DNA of 64,000 nt from Virgibacillus natechei (lineage in GTDB: Bacteria; Bacillota; Bacilli; Bacillales; Amphibacillaceae). Both the position numbers and the translations under genes were made by a program. Location: the NCBI RefSeq assembly GCF_026013645.1, contig NZ_CP110224.1, positions 2,294,001-2,358,000 of the forward strand, in the 5' to 3' direction. This document shows, in pieces, positions 36,356-44,954 of this stretch; position 1 is the first letter of the stretch, and each line of letters starts with the position of its first letter. The notes under the pieces are model-generated. The model saw only the letters and a program-made list of their open reading frames with translations, was not told where the DNA came from and did not search any database.

Positions 36356-36525
36356 TGTAAAATAATAAAGGTAGCCTAAGTGAACCGACGCTTGGACCCA
36401 TTTTGTTCCTCTAATAGAGGTGTATCGTGTAACTCTCTGCTGCTGGAGCGATGGTACATGAAAACATAATGGACAACGTATAGGATCACGCTCGCTTATT
36501 TTATGCAAATAAAATAATAAAGGAG
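36356..36525 (+). ncRNA. rpsD leader, probable S4-binding autoregulatory RNA
   Basis: About 170 transcribed, non-coding bases between the rpsD promoter and its ribosome site. They contain several pairing segments, including CCTCT/AGAGG at 36408-36420. Bacillus rpsD is known to be repressed at translation by S4 binding to a structured leader with a pseudoknot, and the length and place agree. I did not work out the full fold, so the call rests mainly on position. Confidence 0.6.
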
Positions 36526-36535
36526 AAAATGTCTT

Positions 36536-37138
36536 ATGTCACGCTTTACTGGATCATTATGGAAGAAATCACGCAGACTCGGCATTTCATTAACAGGAAC
36601 TGGTAAGGAATTGGATAAACGCCCTTACGCTCCAGGTCAACATGGACCAAACCAACGCAAGAAAATATCTGAATATGGTTTACAACAACAAGAGAAGCAA
36701 AAGTTACGTTATACGTACGGATTAAACGAACGTCAATTCCGTAACTTGTTTGAACAAGCGGGTAAAATGAAAGGTATTCATGGTGAAAACTTCATGATTT
36801 TACTTGATTCCCGTCTTGATAACATGGTTTATCGTATGGGGCTAGCTCGCACACGCAGACAGTCTCGTCAGTTGGTTAACCATGGTCATATTCTAGTTGA
36901 TGGTAAACGTGTTGATATCCCATCCTATACATTAGTACCAGGTCAGGTTATCGGTTTACGTGAGCGATCAAAAAATCTTGACATCATTAAAGAAGCGATG
37001 GAAGTAAATAACTTTGTTCCTGAGTATGTAACATTTGATGCAGATAAAATGGAAGGTACTTTCTCTCGTTATCCTGAGCGTTCTGAACTTCCAGCAGAAA
37101 TTAATGAACCACTCATCGTTGAGTTCTACTCACGTTAA
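36536..37138 (+). CDS. rpsD: 30S ribosomal protein S4
   Basis: An early-assembling ribosomal protein that binds the 5' domain of 16S rRNA. The 200-residue product starts [19 protein letters not shown], has the S4 core [20 protein letters not shown], and the RNA-binding S4 domain [20 protein letters not shown] followed by [19 protein letters not shown]. There are no zinc cysteines in the N-terminal part, so it is the C-minus form. AAAGGAG precedes the ATG. It is a stand-alone unit with its own promoter, leader and terminator. Confidence 0.98.
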   Translation: MSRFTGSLWKKSRRLGISLTGTGKELDKRPYAPGQHGPNQRKKISEYGLQQQEKQKLRYTYGLNERQFRNLFEQAGKMKGIHGENFMILLDSRLDNMVYRMGLARTRRQSRQLVNHGHILVDGKRVDIPSYTLVPGQVIGLRERSKNLDIIKEAMEVNNFVPEYVTFDADKMEGTFSRYPERSELPAEINEPLIVEFYSR

Positions 37139-37168
37139 GTGTAGTGCTTAATAAATAGCAACATTAAG

Positions 37169-37205
37169 AAAACCTAGAAACAGCGTTATGTTTCTAGGTT
37201 TTTTC
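37169..37205 (+). terminator. terminator of rpsD
   Basis: AACCTAGAAAC (37171-37181) pairs with 37190-37200 and is followed by a T-run. Confidence 0.9.
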
Positions 37206-37266
37206 TGTTTTTATGTGGTTTTTTGTGTAATACTGTAATCTAATCCCTCTAATTTGAGATTGTTTT

Positions 37267-37428
37267 TTACATCCGTACAATGACTGCCCCACCTCCACTG
37301 CCCTGCACACATTTTGTATCTTCTTGACCATTTGATGATTGCAGCAATTGATTATTTTGGGCGATCAATTCATTAAGCTTATCTAGCTGATTCCCTAGAT
37401 TGATCATCATTTGCATCATATCCTGCAT
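37267..37428 (-). CDS. 53-residue protein with C-terminal CVQGSGGGAVIVRM motif
   Basis: A short frame easily missed for length. It starts MQDMMQMMINLGNQLDKLNE, an amphipathic helix with heptad spacing, continues with an Asn/Gln-rich linker, and ends CVQGSGGGAVIVRM. Helix, linker and a glycine-rich strand-like end give it a protein-like design that random reading would not, and GGTGAGCGG lies a few bases before the ATG. I do not recognise the family with certainty. The single cysteine and glycine patch could be a modification or attachment site; that is speculation. A family B repeat lies directly upstream. Confidence 0.6.
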   Translation of the reverse strand: MQDMMQMMINLGNQLDKLNELIAQNNQLLQSSNGQEDTKCVQGSGGGAVIVRM

Positions 37429-37440
37429 ATCCGCTCACCA

Positions 37441-37606
37441 GTCGTCCTAAGGTGCGCGAAATGTGTTTCCGTAGCGAATCCCTGCTCTCAACCAGCGTTT
37501 TCCAAAGAATTGTCACTGCGTCGTACTTTATAGATTTTGCGTCAAAAACAACATTTCTTTTCGGTGGGGCGAGCAATCGCAGCCCCAAACTTTCAGAGAA
37601 CAGCCA
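37441..37606. repeat. family B repeat, copy 1
   Basis: Homologous to 58940-59092. Shared landmarks in order: GCGTCGT, TATAGATTT(T)GCGT, AAAAACA, TTCTTTTCGGTGGGGCGAG and CCCCAA, then TTT(C/T)AGA(G/A)AA(C/T)AGCC. The segment 37562-37588 forms a GGGGC/GCCCC hairpin that is also present inside the family A copy at 55423-55449. It lies between tyrS and the 53-residue gene and may carry that gene's promoter. Confidence 0.75.
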
Positions 37607-37630
37607 GTTAGTAAATTTAAAGATTTTAAA

Positions 37631-37660
37631 AGCACGAATGAGCAATTGCTCATTCGTGCT
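37631..37660 (-). terminator. terminator of tyrS
   Basis: A perfect 30-base palindrome (AGCACGAATGAGCAA and its complement, centred between 37645 and 37646) five bases after the tyrS stop, followed on the minus strand by TTTTAAAAT. Confidence 0.85.
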
Positions 37661-37665
37661 TACTA

Positions 37666-38937
37666 TTAACTAAAGCGTATTAAGAAATACTTTTTCTTTC
37701 CGCGGCGAATGATTGTAAATGTATCATCAATGCGGTCACCTTCATTTACGTTGTATTGAATATCCTGCTGTCTTTCACCATTAATGTAAATAGCTCCATT
37801 CTTCACATCTTCTCTTGCCTGTCTTTTAGAAGAAGAAATAGAAGCATCCACCAATAGATCAATTAGAAGCCTTTCTTCTTTTTCCGCTTGATGTGTTGGA
37901 ACGTCTTTAAACCCCTGTTCAATATCACTAGCTGTAAGTTGCTTTAATTCCCCACTAAAAAGAGAGGCAGAAATCCTTTGCGCTTGCTCTAATGCTTCTT
38001 GACTGTGGACCTCCTTCGTCATTTCTTCAGCTAGACGTTTTTGTGCAACTCTATTTTCTGGCTGGTTCGTCACTTCATTCTGCAGTTGACTTACTTCTTC
38101 TTCAGAAATAAATGTAAAGTAACGAAGGAACTTTAACACGTCTCGATCATCACTATTAAACCAAAATTGGTAAAACTCATAAGGAGTCGTCTTTTCTGGA
38201 TCCAACCAGATAGCCCCACCTGCTGTTTTCCCAAATTTGGTTCCATCTGCTTTTGTAATTAGAGGAACGGTTAAACCAAAAACGTTTGTTTCCACATCCT
38301 CGTGCTCTCTTGAACGACGAATTAATTCCATTCCAGCTGTAATATTCCCCCATTGGTCACTTCCACCTATTTGTAATGTACAATTTTCCTGTTCATATAA
38401 TTTTAAGTAATCGAGTGATTGTAAGATCATATAGCTGAACTCTGTAAACGTAATTCCCTGGTCAATTCGTGCAGCTACCGATTCTTTTGATAACATATAA
38501 TTTATACCAAAGTGCTTTCCAGCGTCACGAAGAAAATCTATTACGGTCATATTTGCTAACCAGTCGTAATTATTCCTGGCAATAACTGGATTTTCTCCAT
38601 GATCAAATTCAAGCAGTCTGGCAATTTGCTCCTTCACTTTTTCAGTGAATTCTTTCACGATATTATCATCATTTAAAGACCGTTCGCTCGTTCGCCCGCT
38701 CGGATCACCAATCATACCCGTGCCACCACCAACAAGTGCAATTGGTTTATGTCCTGCTTTTTGAAATCTTTTTAGCATTGTAATAGGTACCAAATGTCCA
38801 ATATGTAAACTATCAGCCGTTGGATCGAATCCACAATATAATGTTACTTGATTTGTTGATAAATGCTGCTTTAATCCTTCAAAATCAGTTGTCTGTTGAA
38901 TTAACCCACGTGTTTCCAAATCCTGTAATATATCCAT
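37666..38937 (-). CDS. tyrS: tyrosyl-tRNA synthetase
   Basis: Charges tRNA-Tyr. The 423-residue protein shows the class I signatures: TLYCGFDPTADSLHIGHL with the HIGH motif (about residues 45-48), GGGTGMIGDPSGR, the tyrosine pocket QIGGSDQWGNITAG and the KMSKS equivalent TKFGKTAGGAIW, then a C-terminal S4-like RNA-binding domain ending KKKYFLIRFS. GGAG precedes the ATG at 38937; the frame opens 15 codons earlier inside the T-box terminator. Expression is controlled by a tyrosine T-box directly upstream. Confidence 0.97.
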   Translation of the reverse strand: MDILQDLETRGLIQQTTDFEGLKQHLSTNQVTLYCGFDPTADSLHIGHLVPITMLKRFQKAGHKPIALVGGGTGMIGDPSGRTSERSLNDDNIVKEFTEKVKEQIARLLEFDHGENPVIARNNYDWLANMTVIDFLRDAGKHFGINYMLSKESVAARIDQGITFTEFSYMILQSLDYLKLYEQENCTLQIGGSDQWGNITAGMELIRRSREHEDVETNVFGLTVPLITKADGTKFGKTAGGAIWLDPEKTTPYEFYQFWFNSDDRDVLKFLRYFTFISEEEVSQLQNEVTNQPENRVAQKRLAEEMTKEVHSQEALEQAQRISASLFSGELKQLTASDIEQGFKDVPTHQAEKEERLLIDLLVDASISSSKRQAREDVKNGAIYINGERQQDIQYNVNEGDRIDDTFTIIRRGKKKYFLIRFS

Positions 38938-38969
38938 TTTACCACACTCCATCTTGATTTTTTGCAAAT

Positions 38970-39240
38970 AAAAAAACTCCACCCTCTAAAATAAGGGACG
39001 AGTTTATAACGCGGTACCACCCTTGTTGCAAATCATTTGCCACTTGGGGTTGTTAACGATGTTTCCACCGTTCTTTTAGAATGAAATCAAAAAGCTTCGT
39101 TCTTCAACTTCCTTCCAAAAAGAAATGCTCACAAATTGTACTTCGTCTGCAACTGTGTACTAGCTTTCACCAACCGCCAGCTCTCTATAACAGGGAGATG
39201 CATCACTACTTTATTCCTTCAACGCATTACTATATATATG
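38970..39240 (-). promoter_or_regulatory. tyrosine T-box leader of tyrS
   Basis: On the minus strand the conserved T-box AGGGTGGTACCGCG is at 39010-39023. It is followed by the competing terminator hairpin (ACTC-TCCCT with AGGG-GGAGT) and a T-run at 38967-38973. Further upstream is the stem I region with AGAGAGC and, about 120 bases before the T-box, a specifier loop that reads TAC (39138-39140), the tyrosine codon. Uncharged tRNA-Tyr would stabilise the antiterminator and switch tyrS on. Confidence 0.93.
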
Positions 39241-39316
39241 ATTACATATATTCTTACCATAACTTGATATAAAAGGCAAGTTTATACGTGTATTGCTACT
39301 GCATAAAAAGCAATTA

Positions 39317-39325
39317 TGCTATAAT
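39317..39325 (+). promoter_or_regulatory. extended -10 promoter of the penicillin-binding protein gene
   Basis: TGCTATAAT (39317-39325) is an extended -10 box 27 bases before the start codon. The expected -35 position (TACTGC) is poor, which is tolerated by extended -10 promoters. Confidence 0.5.
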
Positions 39326-39352
39326 AAGTATGGTAATTTGGGAGGTTTTTAA

Positions 39353-42226
39353 ATGGATTTGAAGGAGACATTCTATAAATATAAGCAAAAGCTAACAGAT
39401 ACGTGGAGCACTGGTAAAATTCAACGCTCATCACGAATTACATATGATGTGTTTTGGAATGTTATTTTATTATTCGCTGTTGTTGGTTTTATCGGTCTTT
39501 TTTTTGCTGGAGGGATCGGCGCTGGATATTTCGCCTCTCTCGTACAAGATGAATCAGTGAGAAGCTATGAAGAAATGGAGCAGGATATCTATGATTACAC
39601 AGAAACAACGCAATTATATTTCGCAAACGAAGCGTATCTAGGTGATATCCGTGCAGAGATTCATAGGGATGAAACAACTTTAGAAAATGTGTCAGAAACG
39701 CTGATAAATGCAGTAATAGCCACCGAAGATGAATACTTTGAGGTACATCAAGGGGTTGTACCAAAAGCAATCATCCGTGCCGCATTACAAGATGCTTTAA
39801 ATGCTGATATGCAAACAGGGGGAAGTACGTTAACGCAACAACTTATAAAGAATCAAATGCTGACAAACGAAGTATCCTTTGAACGGAAAGCAAAAGAAAT
39901 ATTATTAGCACTACGTGTCGAACGTTTTTTCGAAAAAGATGAAATACTACAAGCATATTTGAATATTGTCCCATATGGACGTGATTCATCTGGAAGAAAT
40001 ATCGCTGGTGTACAAACAGCTGCTCAAGGGGTGTTCGGTGTTGATGCTGATGAGGTTAACTTAACACAAGCTGCTTATTTAGCTGGCCTTCCACAAAGCC
40101 CTACTTCCTATACTCCTTTCACCAACCATGGAGAACAAAAGGATGAAGAAGGGTTACAAGCTGGTTTAAACCGAATGAATACAGTCTTGCACAGAATGTA
40201 CCTTGCTGACTTTATTACAGAAGAGGAATATGAAGAGGCGTTAGAGTATGATCTCGTTGCCGATTTCGCTGAAAGCAGTCCATTATCTACTCAAGAATAT
40301 CCATCCTTGACGTTTGAACTACAAGAGAGAGCACAAGATATTATAATGAAACTTCTCGCAGAAGATGATGGGTATACAATGGAAGATCTAGATGAAAATG
40401 AAGATTTAAAAGAAGAATATGAAATATTGGCAGAACGCGATTTACGCCATAAAGGGTATGAAATTCATTCCACCATCGACAAGGAAATACATGATGGGAT
40501 GCAAGAGGTCACGCAAAATTTTGATAACTTCGGCCCTGATACTGTCACAAATATACAAGTAGTTGGAGAAGATGGGGAAGAAGAAACAGCAGAAATTGAA
40601 CAGCAAGTACAAGCTGGTGGTATATTAATTGAAAATAGTTCAGGCAAAATCATTAGTTTTGTAGGAAATCGTGATTACAGTGAGGAAAGTCAGCTAAACT
40701 ATGCTACAAATGCAAAGCGGTCGATTGGTAGTACAATTAAACCACTGCTTGTTTATGCACCAGCAATGGATAAAGGCGCTGTACAACCTGGAACCCCGGT
40801 TGCTGATGTGGAATTAGATATCCAATTTCCTGGACAGGAATTCTCACCACCAAGTAACTACAGTGATTCACATTATGGATTGGTCTCAACTCGAGATGCG
40901 CTCTCGAACTCCTATAATGTTTCAACAACAAGAGTTTATTCTCAAATCATAGAAGATGATCCCGGGGACTATATTAGAGATATGGGAATCACCTCGATAA
41001 CAGATGAAGAATTTCACTATCCTTCGTTATCAATAGGTGGAACAACTACCGGTGTTACATTAGAAGAGAATACAAATGCATTTAGCACTTTTGGAAACGA
41101 TGGAAATTTCGCTGATGCTTATATGATTGAAGAAATTAGAACGGCTGATGGAGAATCTCTTTATGAGCATGAATCGGAAACAAGAGATGTTTTCTCCCCG
41201 CAAACAAATTATTTAACAATCGATATACTGAGGGATGTCTTAACCGAAGGGACCGGAACATATGTGGACTCCCAGTTAGCATATTCTGGCGTTGATTGGG
41301 CTGGTAAAACGGGTACATCACAGAACTGGGAGGATGTTTTATTTATGGGAACAAACCCAAATGTTACATTCGGAACATGGATGGGATACGATACACCAGA
41401 CCAACTATACCGTGAATCTGATCCTCAGGGACATAGTCAAAGCGTTCAGAAATTCTGGGCAGAGTTGGTAAATAGTGCAACAGATACAGACCCTGAATTA
41501 ATGGCTCCGGAAAATAACTTTGAGCGACCAGATGGGATTGTCGAAAGAAGCTACTGTGCTATATCCGGGATGTTACCATCAGACCTCTGTGAGGAGGCAG
41601 GCCTTGTTCAAACTGATTTATTTAATTCTGAATTTGTCCCTACTGAAACAGATGACAGTTTGATACAAGGTGACAGTTCTGTGACAGTAAATGGAAATTC
41701 TATTCAGGCTGGTTCCAACACACCGAGTGAATTTGCTGAGGGGGATGGGCTTTCCTTCAATCCAGAATTTTTAGAACGGAATGGGTATGATGAATTGAAT
41801 AGTATTACAGAACTCTTTCCTCGAACAAACCGAGATAGTTGGGAAAATATTGGAATACCAAATGGAGGAATGAATGATGCCATTGAGGATGATGGAAATG
41901 ATCCAGAAGCACCAACTTCATTAAGTACTTCCGATAGTAATATAACGTGGAATGAGTCAAGTAGTAATGATGTTGTTGGGTATCGCATTTTCAGCGCCTC
42001 GAACTCTGGAGACGATTTTAGCTTAATGGGAAATACAACAGGGACGAGTTATTCTATTGGTGACGACAACGCCGTTTACCATGTAAGAGCAGTTGATTAC
42101 TTTGGCAGAGAATCCTCCCCATCTAGTGAAATTATGGTGGGAGATACTTCTGACTCTGAAGACGAAACGGCAGATGAAGACCAAGACGACGAGAATAGCG
42201 ATGATGATAATGATGACGATGACTAA
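39353..42226 (+). CDS. class A penicillin-binding protein (PBP1 type) with FN3 domain and acidic tail
   Basis: A bifunctional wall enzyme of 957 residues: a transmembrane helix (about 35-62), a glycosyltransferase domain (about 95-270, with ATEDEYFEVHQG and GGSTLTQQLIKN) and a penicillin-binding transpeptidase (about 440-720). The active-site serine is in GSTIKPL, the second motif is SYN and the third is KTGTS. After that comes a fibronectin type III-like domain (about 845-930: APTSLSTSDSNITW, VVGYRIFS, YHVRAVDYFG) and a very acidic tail of mostly Asp and Glu. FN3 ends are also known in Bacillus PonA. GGGAGG precedes the ATG. Confidence 0.93.
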   Translation: MDLKETFYKYKQKLTDTWSTGKIQRSSRITYDVFWNVILLFAVVGFIGLFFAGGIGAGYFASLVQDESVRSYEEMEQDIYDYTETTQLYFANEAYLGDIRAEIHRDETTLENVSETLINAVIATEDEYFEVHQGVVPKAIIRAALQDALNADMQTGGSTLTQQLIKNQMLTNEVSFERKAKEILLALRVERFFEKDEILQAYLNIVPYGRDSSGRNIAGVQTAAQGVFGVDADEVNLTQAAYLAGLPQSPTSYTPFTNHGEQKDEEGLQAGLNRMNTVLHRMYLADFITEEEYEEALEYDLVADFAESSPLSTQEYPSLTFELQERAQDIIMKLLAEDDGYTMEDLDENEDLKEEYEILAERDLRHKGYEIHSTIDKEIHDGMQEVTQNFDNFGPDTVTNIQVVGEDGEEETAEIEQQVQAGGILIENSSGKIISFVGNRDYSEESQLNYATNAKRSIGSTIKPLLVYAPAMDKGAVQPGTPVADVELDIQFPGQEFSPPSNYSDSHYGLVSTRDALSNSYNVSTTRVYSQIIEDDPGDYIRDMGITSITDEEFHYPSLSIGGTTTGVTLEENTNAFSTFGNDGNFADAYMIEEIRTADGESLYEHESETRDVFSPQTNYLTIDILRDVLTEGTGTYVDSQLAYSGVDWAGKTGTSQNWEDVLFMGTNPNVTFGTWMGYDTPDQLYRESDPQGHSQSVQKFWAELVNSATDTDPELMAPENNFERPDGIVERSYCAISGMLPSDLCEEAGLVQTDLFNSEFVPTETDDSLIQGDSSVTVNGNSIQAGSNTPSEFAEGDGLSFNPEFLERNGYDELNSITELFPRTNRDSWENIGIPNGGMNDAIEDDGNDPEAPTSLSTSDSNITWNESSSNDVVGYRIFSASNSGDDFSLMGNTTGTSYSIGDDNAVYHVRAVDYFGRESSPSSEIMVGDTSDSEDETADEDQDDENSDDDNDDDD

Positions 42227-42245
42227 CACGTATACGATCTTAGAC

Positions 42246-42288
42246 AATAATTCCTGTAGGGGCTTTCCCTATAGGAATTATTTTTTTA
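42246..42288 (+). terminator. terminator of the penicillin-binding protein gene
   Basis: A nearly perfect 16-base stem (42246-42261 with 42267-42282) around a 5-base loop, followed by seven T. Confidence 0.9.
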
Positions 42289-42372
42289 CATTACTAAAAA
42301 AACAGTTCATTATGTTGTATAATGAATGTAAGAAAGCGTATAACATAATTAATTTAATTAGGAGGTGACGTA

Positions 42373-43026
42373 ATGAAACATACAAAGACGCATTATTCCT
42401 TGGTACGTGAAAAATCGAATGAATCCATTTTAATTGAAGGACCACTGGATGCAAAGGAATTAGAGAAGTATAATTTCCATGAAGACTTAATTGCATTCCG
42501 TCCAGCAAAAAAACAATTTGAAGCTTTATTGTACATTGCAGGCTTTCCCGAAGGACGTATCATTGTAGCTAGAACAAAAGATACAATTGTTGGCTATGTC
42601 ACATATATACATCCAGATCCTATGGAAAGATGGTCTGAATTTAACATGGAAGACTTAATCGAATTGGGAGCTGTTGAAGTGGTTCCAGAATATCGTGCTG
42701 CAGGTGTAGCTTCCGGCTTATTACAAGTTTCCATGATGGATGATTATATGGAAAATTATATTGTTATTTCGACAGAATACTATTGGCACTGGGATTTAGA
42801 TAAAACCAACTTAAGTATATGGGATTATCGTAAAGTGATGGAAAAAATGATGGCCTCTGGCGGTTTAACACCCGCTCCGACTGATGACCCAGAAATCATA
42901 TCACATCCTGCAAATTGTTTGATGGTACGTATTGGAAAGTATGTCCCGGAGGAATCGGTCAAACAATTCGATAAACTGCGATTTTTACAAAGGCATCAGT
43001 ATCAAAATATGAGGGAGGGTTTTTAA
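42373..43026 (+). CDS. acuA: acetoin utilization protein AcuA (protein acetyltransferase)
   Basis: A GNAT-fold acetyltransferase that in B. subtilis acetylates and inactivates acetyl-CoA synthetase AcsA. The 217-residue protein has the acetyl-CoA region LGAVEVVPEYRAAGVASGLL (about 97-116), preceded by the strand TIVGYVTYIHPDP. AGGAGGTGA precedes the ATG. It is first of an acuA-acuB-acuC run with a one-base gap to acuB. The usual neighbour acsA is not in this window; a penicillin-binding protein gene occupies the place between tyrS and acuA. Confidence 0.94.
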   Translation: MKHTKTHYSLVREKSNESILIEGPLDAKELEKYNFHEDLIAFRPAKKQFEALLYIAGFPEGRIIVARTKDTIVGYVTYIHPDPMERWSEFNMEDLIELGAVEVVPEYRAAGVASGLLQVSMMDDYMENYIVISTEYYWHWDLDKTNLSIWDYRKVMEKMMASGGLTPAPTDDPEIISHPANCLMVRIGKYVPEESVKQFDKLRFLQRHQYQNMREGF

Positions 43027-43027
43027 G

Positions 43028-43681
43028 ATGCTCGTAGAAGAAGTAATGAAAACGGATGTTATTACCTTACCACCACATGCATCAATCTCTAATGCGGTAG
43101 AGTTATTGCAAAAGCATCGAATCAGACATATTCCGATCGTAAATGAGGATTTTTCCATTGTTGGTATCGTATCTGATCGAGATCTACGAGATGCTAGCCC
43201 TTCCGTATTTCATGGGGATTCATCTAATGACAGCGCATTACAAAATGAAATTAAATCAATTATGAGTCATCCCGTTGTTACCATCCACCCCCTTGATTTT
43301 GTTGAGGAAATAGCTCGTATATTCTATGATGAAGAATTTGCTGCTCTCCCTGTAGTCAAGAACAATATACTAGTAGGAATAGTGACGGAAAAAGATATGC
43401 TTTATACATTAATTCAATTAACTGGAACGAATGTACAAGGCTCTCATATTGAAGTTAAAGTCCCCCATCAGCCTGGTATATTTCCAGAAGTAACTTCCAT
43501 AATTGGAAAACGAAAAGCTAATATTATTTCTGTAATGGTGTATCCATTTAAAGATGATCCGAATTATAAAGTGCTGGTATTTCGTATTCAAACCATGAAC
43601 CCGCTGCCTGTCATTCAAGATTTAAGAAATGCAGGATATGAATTGATGTGGCCAAATAATATTGCGGAGCCAAAAATATGA
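43028..43681 (+). CDS. acuB: acetoin utilization protein AcuB (CBS-CBS-ACT)
   Basis: A 217-residue putative sensor. It has two CBS domains (about 7-60 and 80-135, with RHIPIVNEDFSIVGIVSDRDL and ALPVVKNNILVGIVTEKDM) and a C-terminal ACT domain (about 140-210, HIEVKVPHQPGIFPEVTSII). CBS pairs bind adenine nucleotides, so it may report energy state to the AcuA/AcuC acetylation cycle; this is inference. The stop codon overlaps the acuC start (ATGA), pointing to translational coupling. Confidence 0.93.
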   Translation: MLVEEVMKTDVITLPPHASISNAVELLQKHRIRHIPIVNEDFSIVGIVSDRDLRDASPSVFHGDSSNDSALQNEIKSIMSHPVVTIHPLDFVEEIARIFYDEEFAALPVVKNNILVGIVTEKDMLYTLIQLTGTNVQGSHIEVKVPHQPGIFPEVTSIIGKRKANIISVMVYPFKDDPNYKVLVFRIQTMNPLPVIQDLRNAGYELMWPNNIAEPKI

Positions 43682-44835
43682 CAGGAAAAGCTTCTTTCGT
43701 TTATTCAGACGCTTTATTAAACTATCATTTTCATTCGGAACATCCTTTTAATCAAAAACGAGTACTATTAACGAAAGATTTACTAGAGGCAGCAAATGTA
43801 CTTCATGAACGTGATATTATAAAACCTCGACTTGCCACAGATGATGAGTTGGCTCTCTTTCATGATCGTGCATATATAGAGGCCCTGAAAAAGGCAAGCA
43901 TTGGACAATTAAACGAAACGGAAGGGTTAGAGTACGGACTCGGAACGGAAGACACGCCGCTATTTTCTGGTATGCATGAAGCATCTGCATATTTGGTTGG
44001 CGCTAGTTTAACAGCAGTAGATTCCGTTTTAAATGGGGAATCGGATCATGCACTTAATCTGGGTGGGGGGCTCCATCATGGATTTAATAGAAGAGCAGCA
44101 GGATTTTGTATATACAATGATGGCGCAGTTGCTATTAAGTACATTCGTGAAAACTACGATTTAAAGGTTTTATACGTAGATACGGATGCCCATCACGGTG
44201 ACGGCGTACAATGGGCTTTTTATGACGATCCCAATGTTTGCACATTTTCTATACACGAAACGGGAAGATACCTTTTTCCAGGTACGGGAAATGTAAATGA
44301 AAGAGGTATTAAAGCAGGACATGGCTATTCATTTAATCTACCAATCGATGCTTTTACGGAAGATGAATCTTTTATAAGTGTTTATGAAAATGCCTTCAGA
44401 AAAATAACAGAATTTTTCAAACCAGATGTAATCGTAACTCAAAATGGGGCTGACGCACATTGCTACGACCCACTAACCCATCTATGTGCATCCATGGAGA
44501 CCTATGAAAAAATACCTCTATTAGCACACGAATTAGCACACAAATATTGTAATGGGAAATGGATTGCATTAGGCGGTGGTGGCTATGACATTTGGAGAGT
44601 TGTACCTCGCGCATGGGCACAAATTTGGAATGTGATGAAAACAGGGGAGCCTGCAAATGGAAACCTCCCACCGTCATGGTTAAAAAAATGGGAAGGTGAA
44701 TCACCTGTTACGATACCATCACTTTGGCACGATACAAGCGACGTGGTACCGAACATCCCTAGAAAAGAAGATATAAATGAAAAAAATGAAAAAGCATTAC
44801 AGAGTTTACTTAAATATACAAAGAAAGTCATGTAA
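43678..44835 (+). CDS. acuC: acetoin utilization protein AcuC (histone deacetylase family)
   Basis: A zinc-dependent class I-like deacetylase that reverses AcuA acetylation of AcsA. The 385-residue protein has HFHSEHPFNQKRV near the start, the catalytic GGGLHHGFNRRAAGFCIYND (with HH, about residues 137-138), the zinc site VDTDAHHGDGVQ (about 164-175), and the later ligand in VTQNGADAH, with GGGGYD near the end. All catalytic positions are present. It is last of the operon and followed by a terminator shared with ccpA. Confidence 0.95.
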   Translation: MTGKASFVYSDALLNYHFHSEHPFNQKRVLLTKDLLEAANVLHERDIIKPRLATDDELALFHDRAYIEALKKASIGQLNETEGLEYGLGTEDTPLFSGMHEASAYLVGASLTAVDSVLNGESDHALNLGGGLHHGFNRRAAGFCIYNDGAVAIKYIRENYDLKVLYVDTDAHHGDGVQWAFYDDPNVCTFSIHETGRYLFPGTGNVNERGIKAGHGYSFNLPIDAFTEDESFISVYENAFRKITEFFKPDVIVTQNGADAHCYDPLTHLCASMETYEKIPLLAHELAHKYCNGKWIALGGGGYDIWRVVPRAWAQIWNVMKTGEPANGNLPPSWLKKWEGESPVTIPSLWHDTSDVVPNIPRKEDINEKNEKALQSLLKYTKKVM

Positions 44836-44840
44836 AAAAT

Positions 44841-44872
44841 GAAGAGGGTGACCATAATGGTCCACCCTCTTC
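44841..44872. terminator. bidirectional terminator between acuC and ccpA
   Basis: GAAGAGGGTG (44841-44850) pairs with 44863-44872, with an inner ACCAT/ATGGT extension. It lies between two convergent genes; the A-run before it serves the minus strand. Confidence 0.75.
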
Positions 44873-44954
44873 ATAATCATTTCCATATTCTAGAATAACG
44901 TTTTCAGCCTAAGAAACTAAACCAAGTCCCATCATTCCGTAATAGCCTGTCTAT

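Noticed and set aside
42325..42350. cre-like sequence GAAAGCGTATAACA upstream of acuA
   Set aside because: One base too long against the cre consensus and several mismatches. CcpA control is plausible but not shown.
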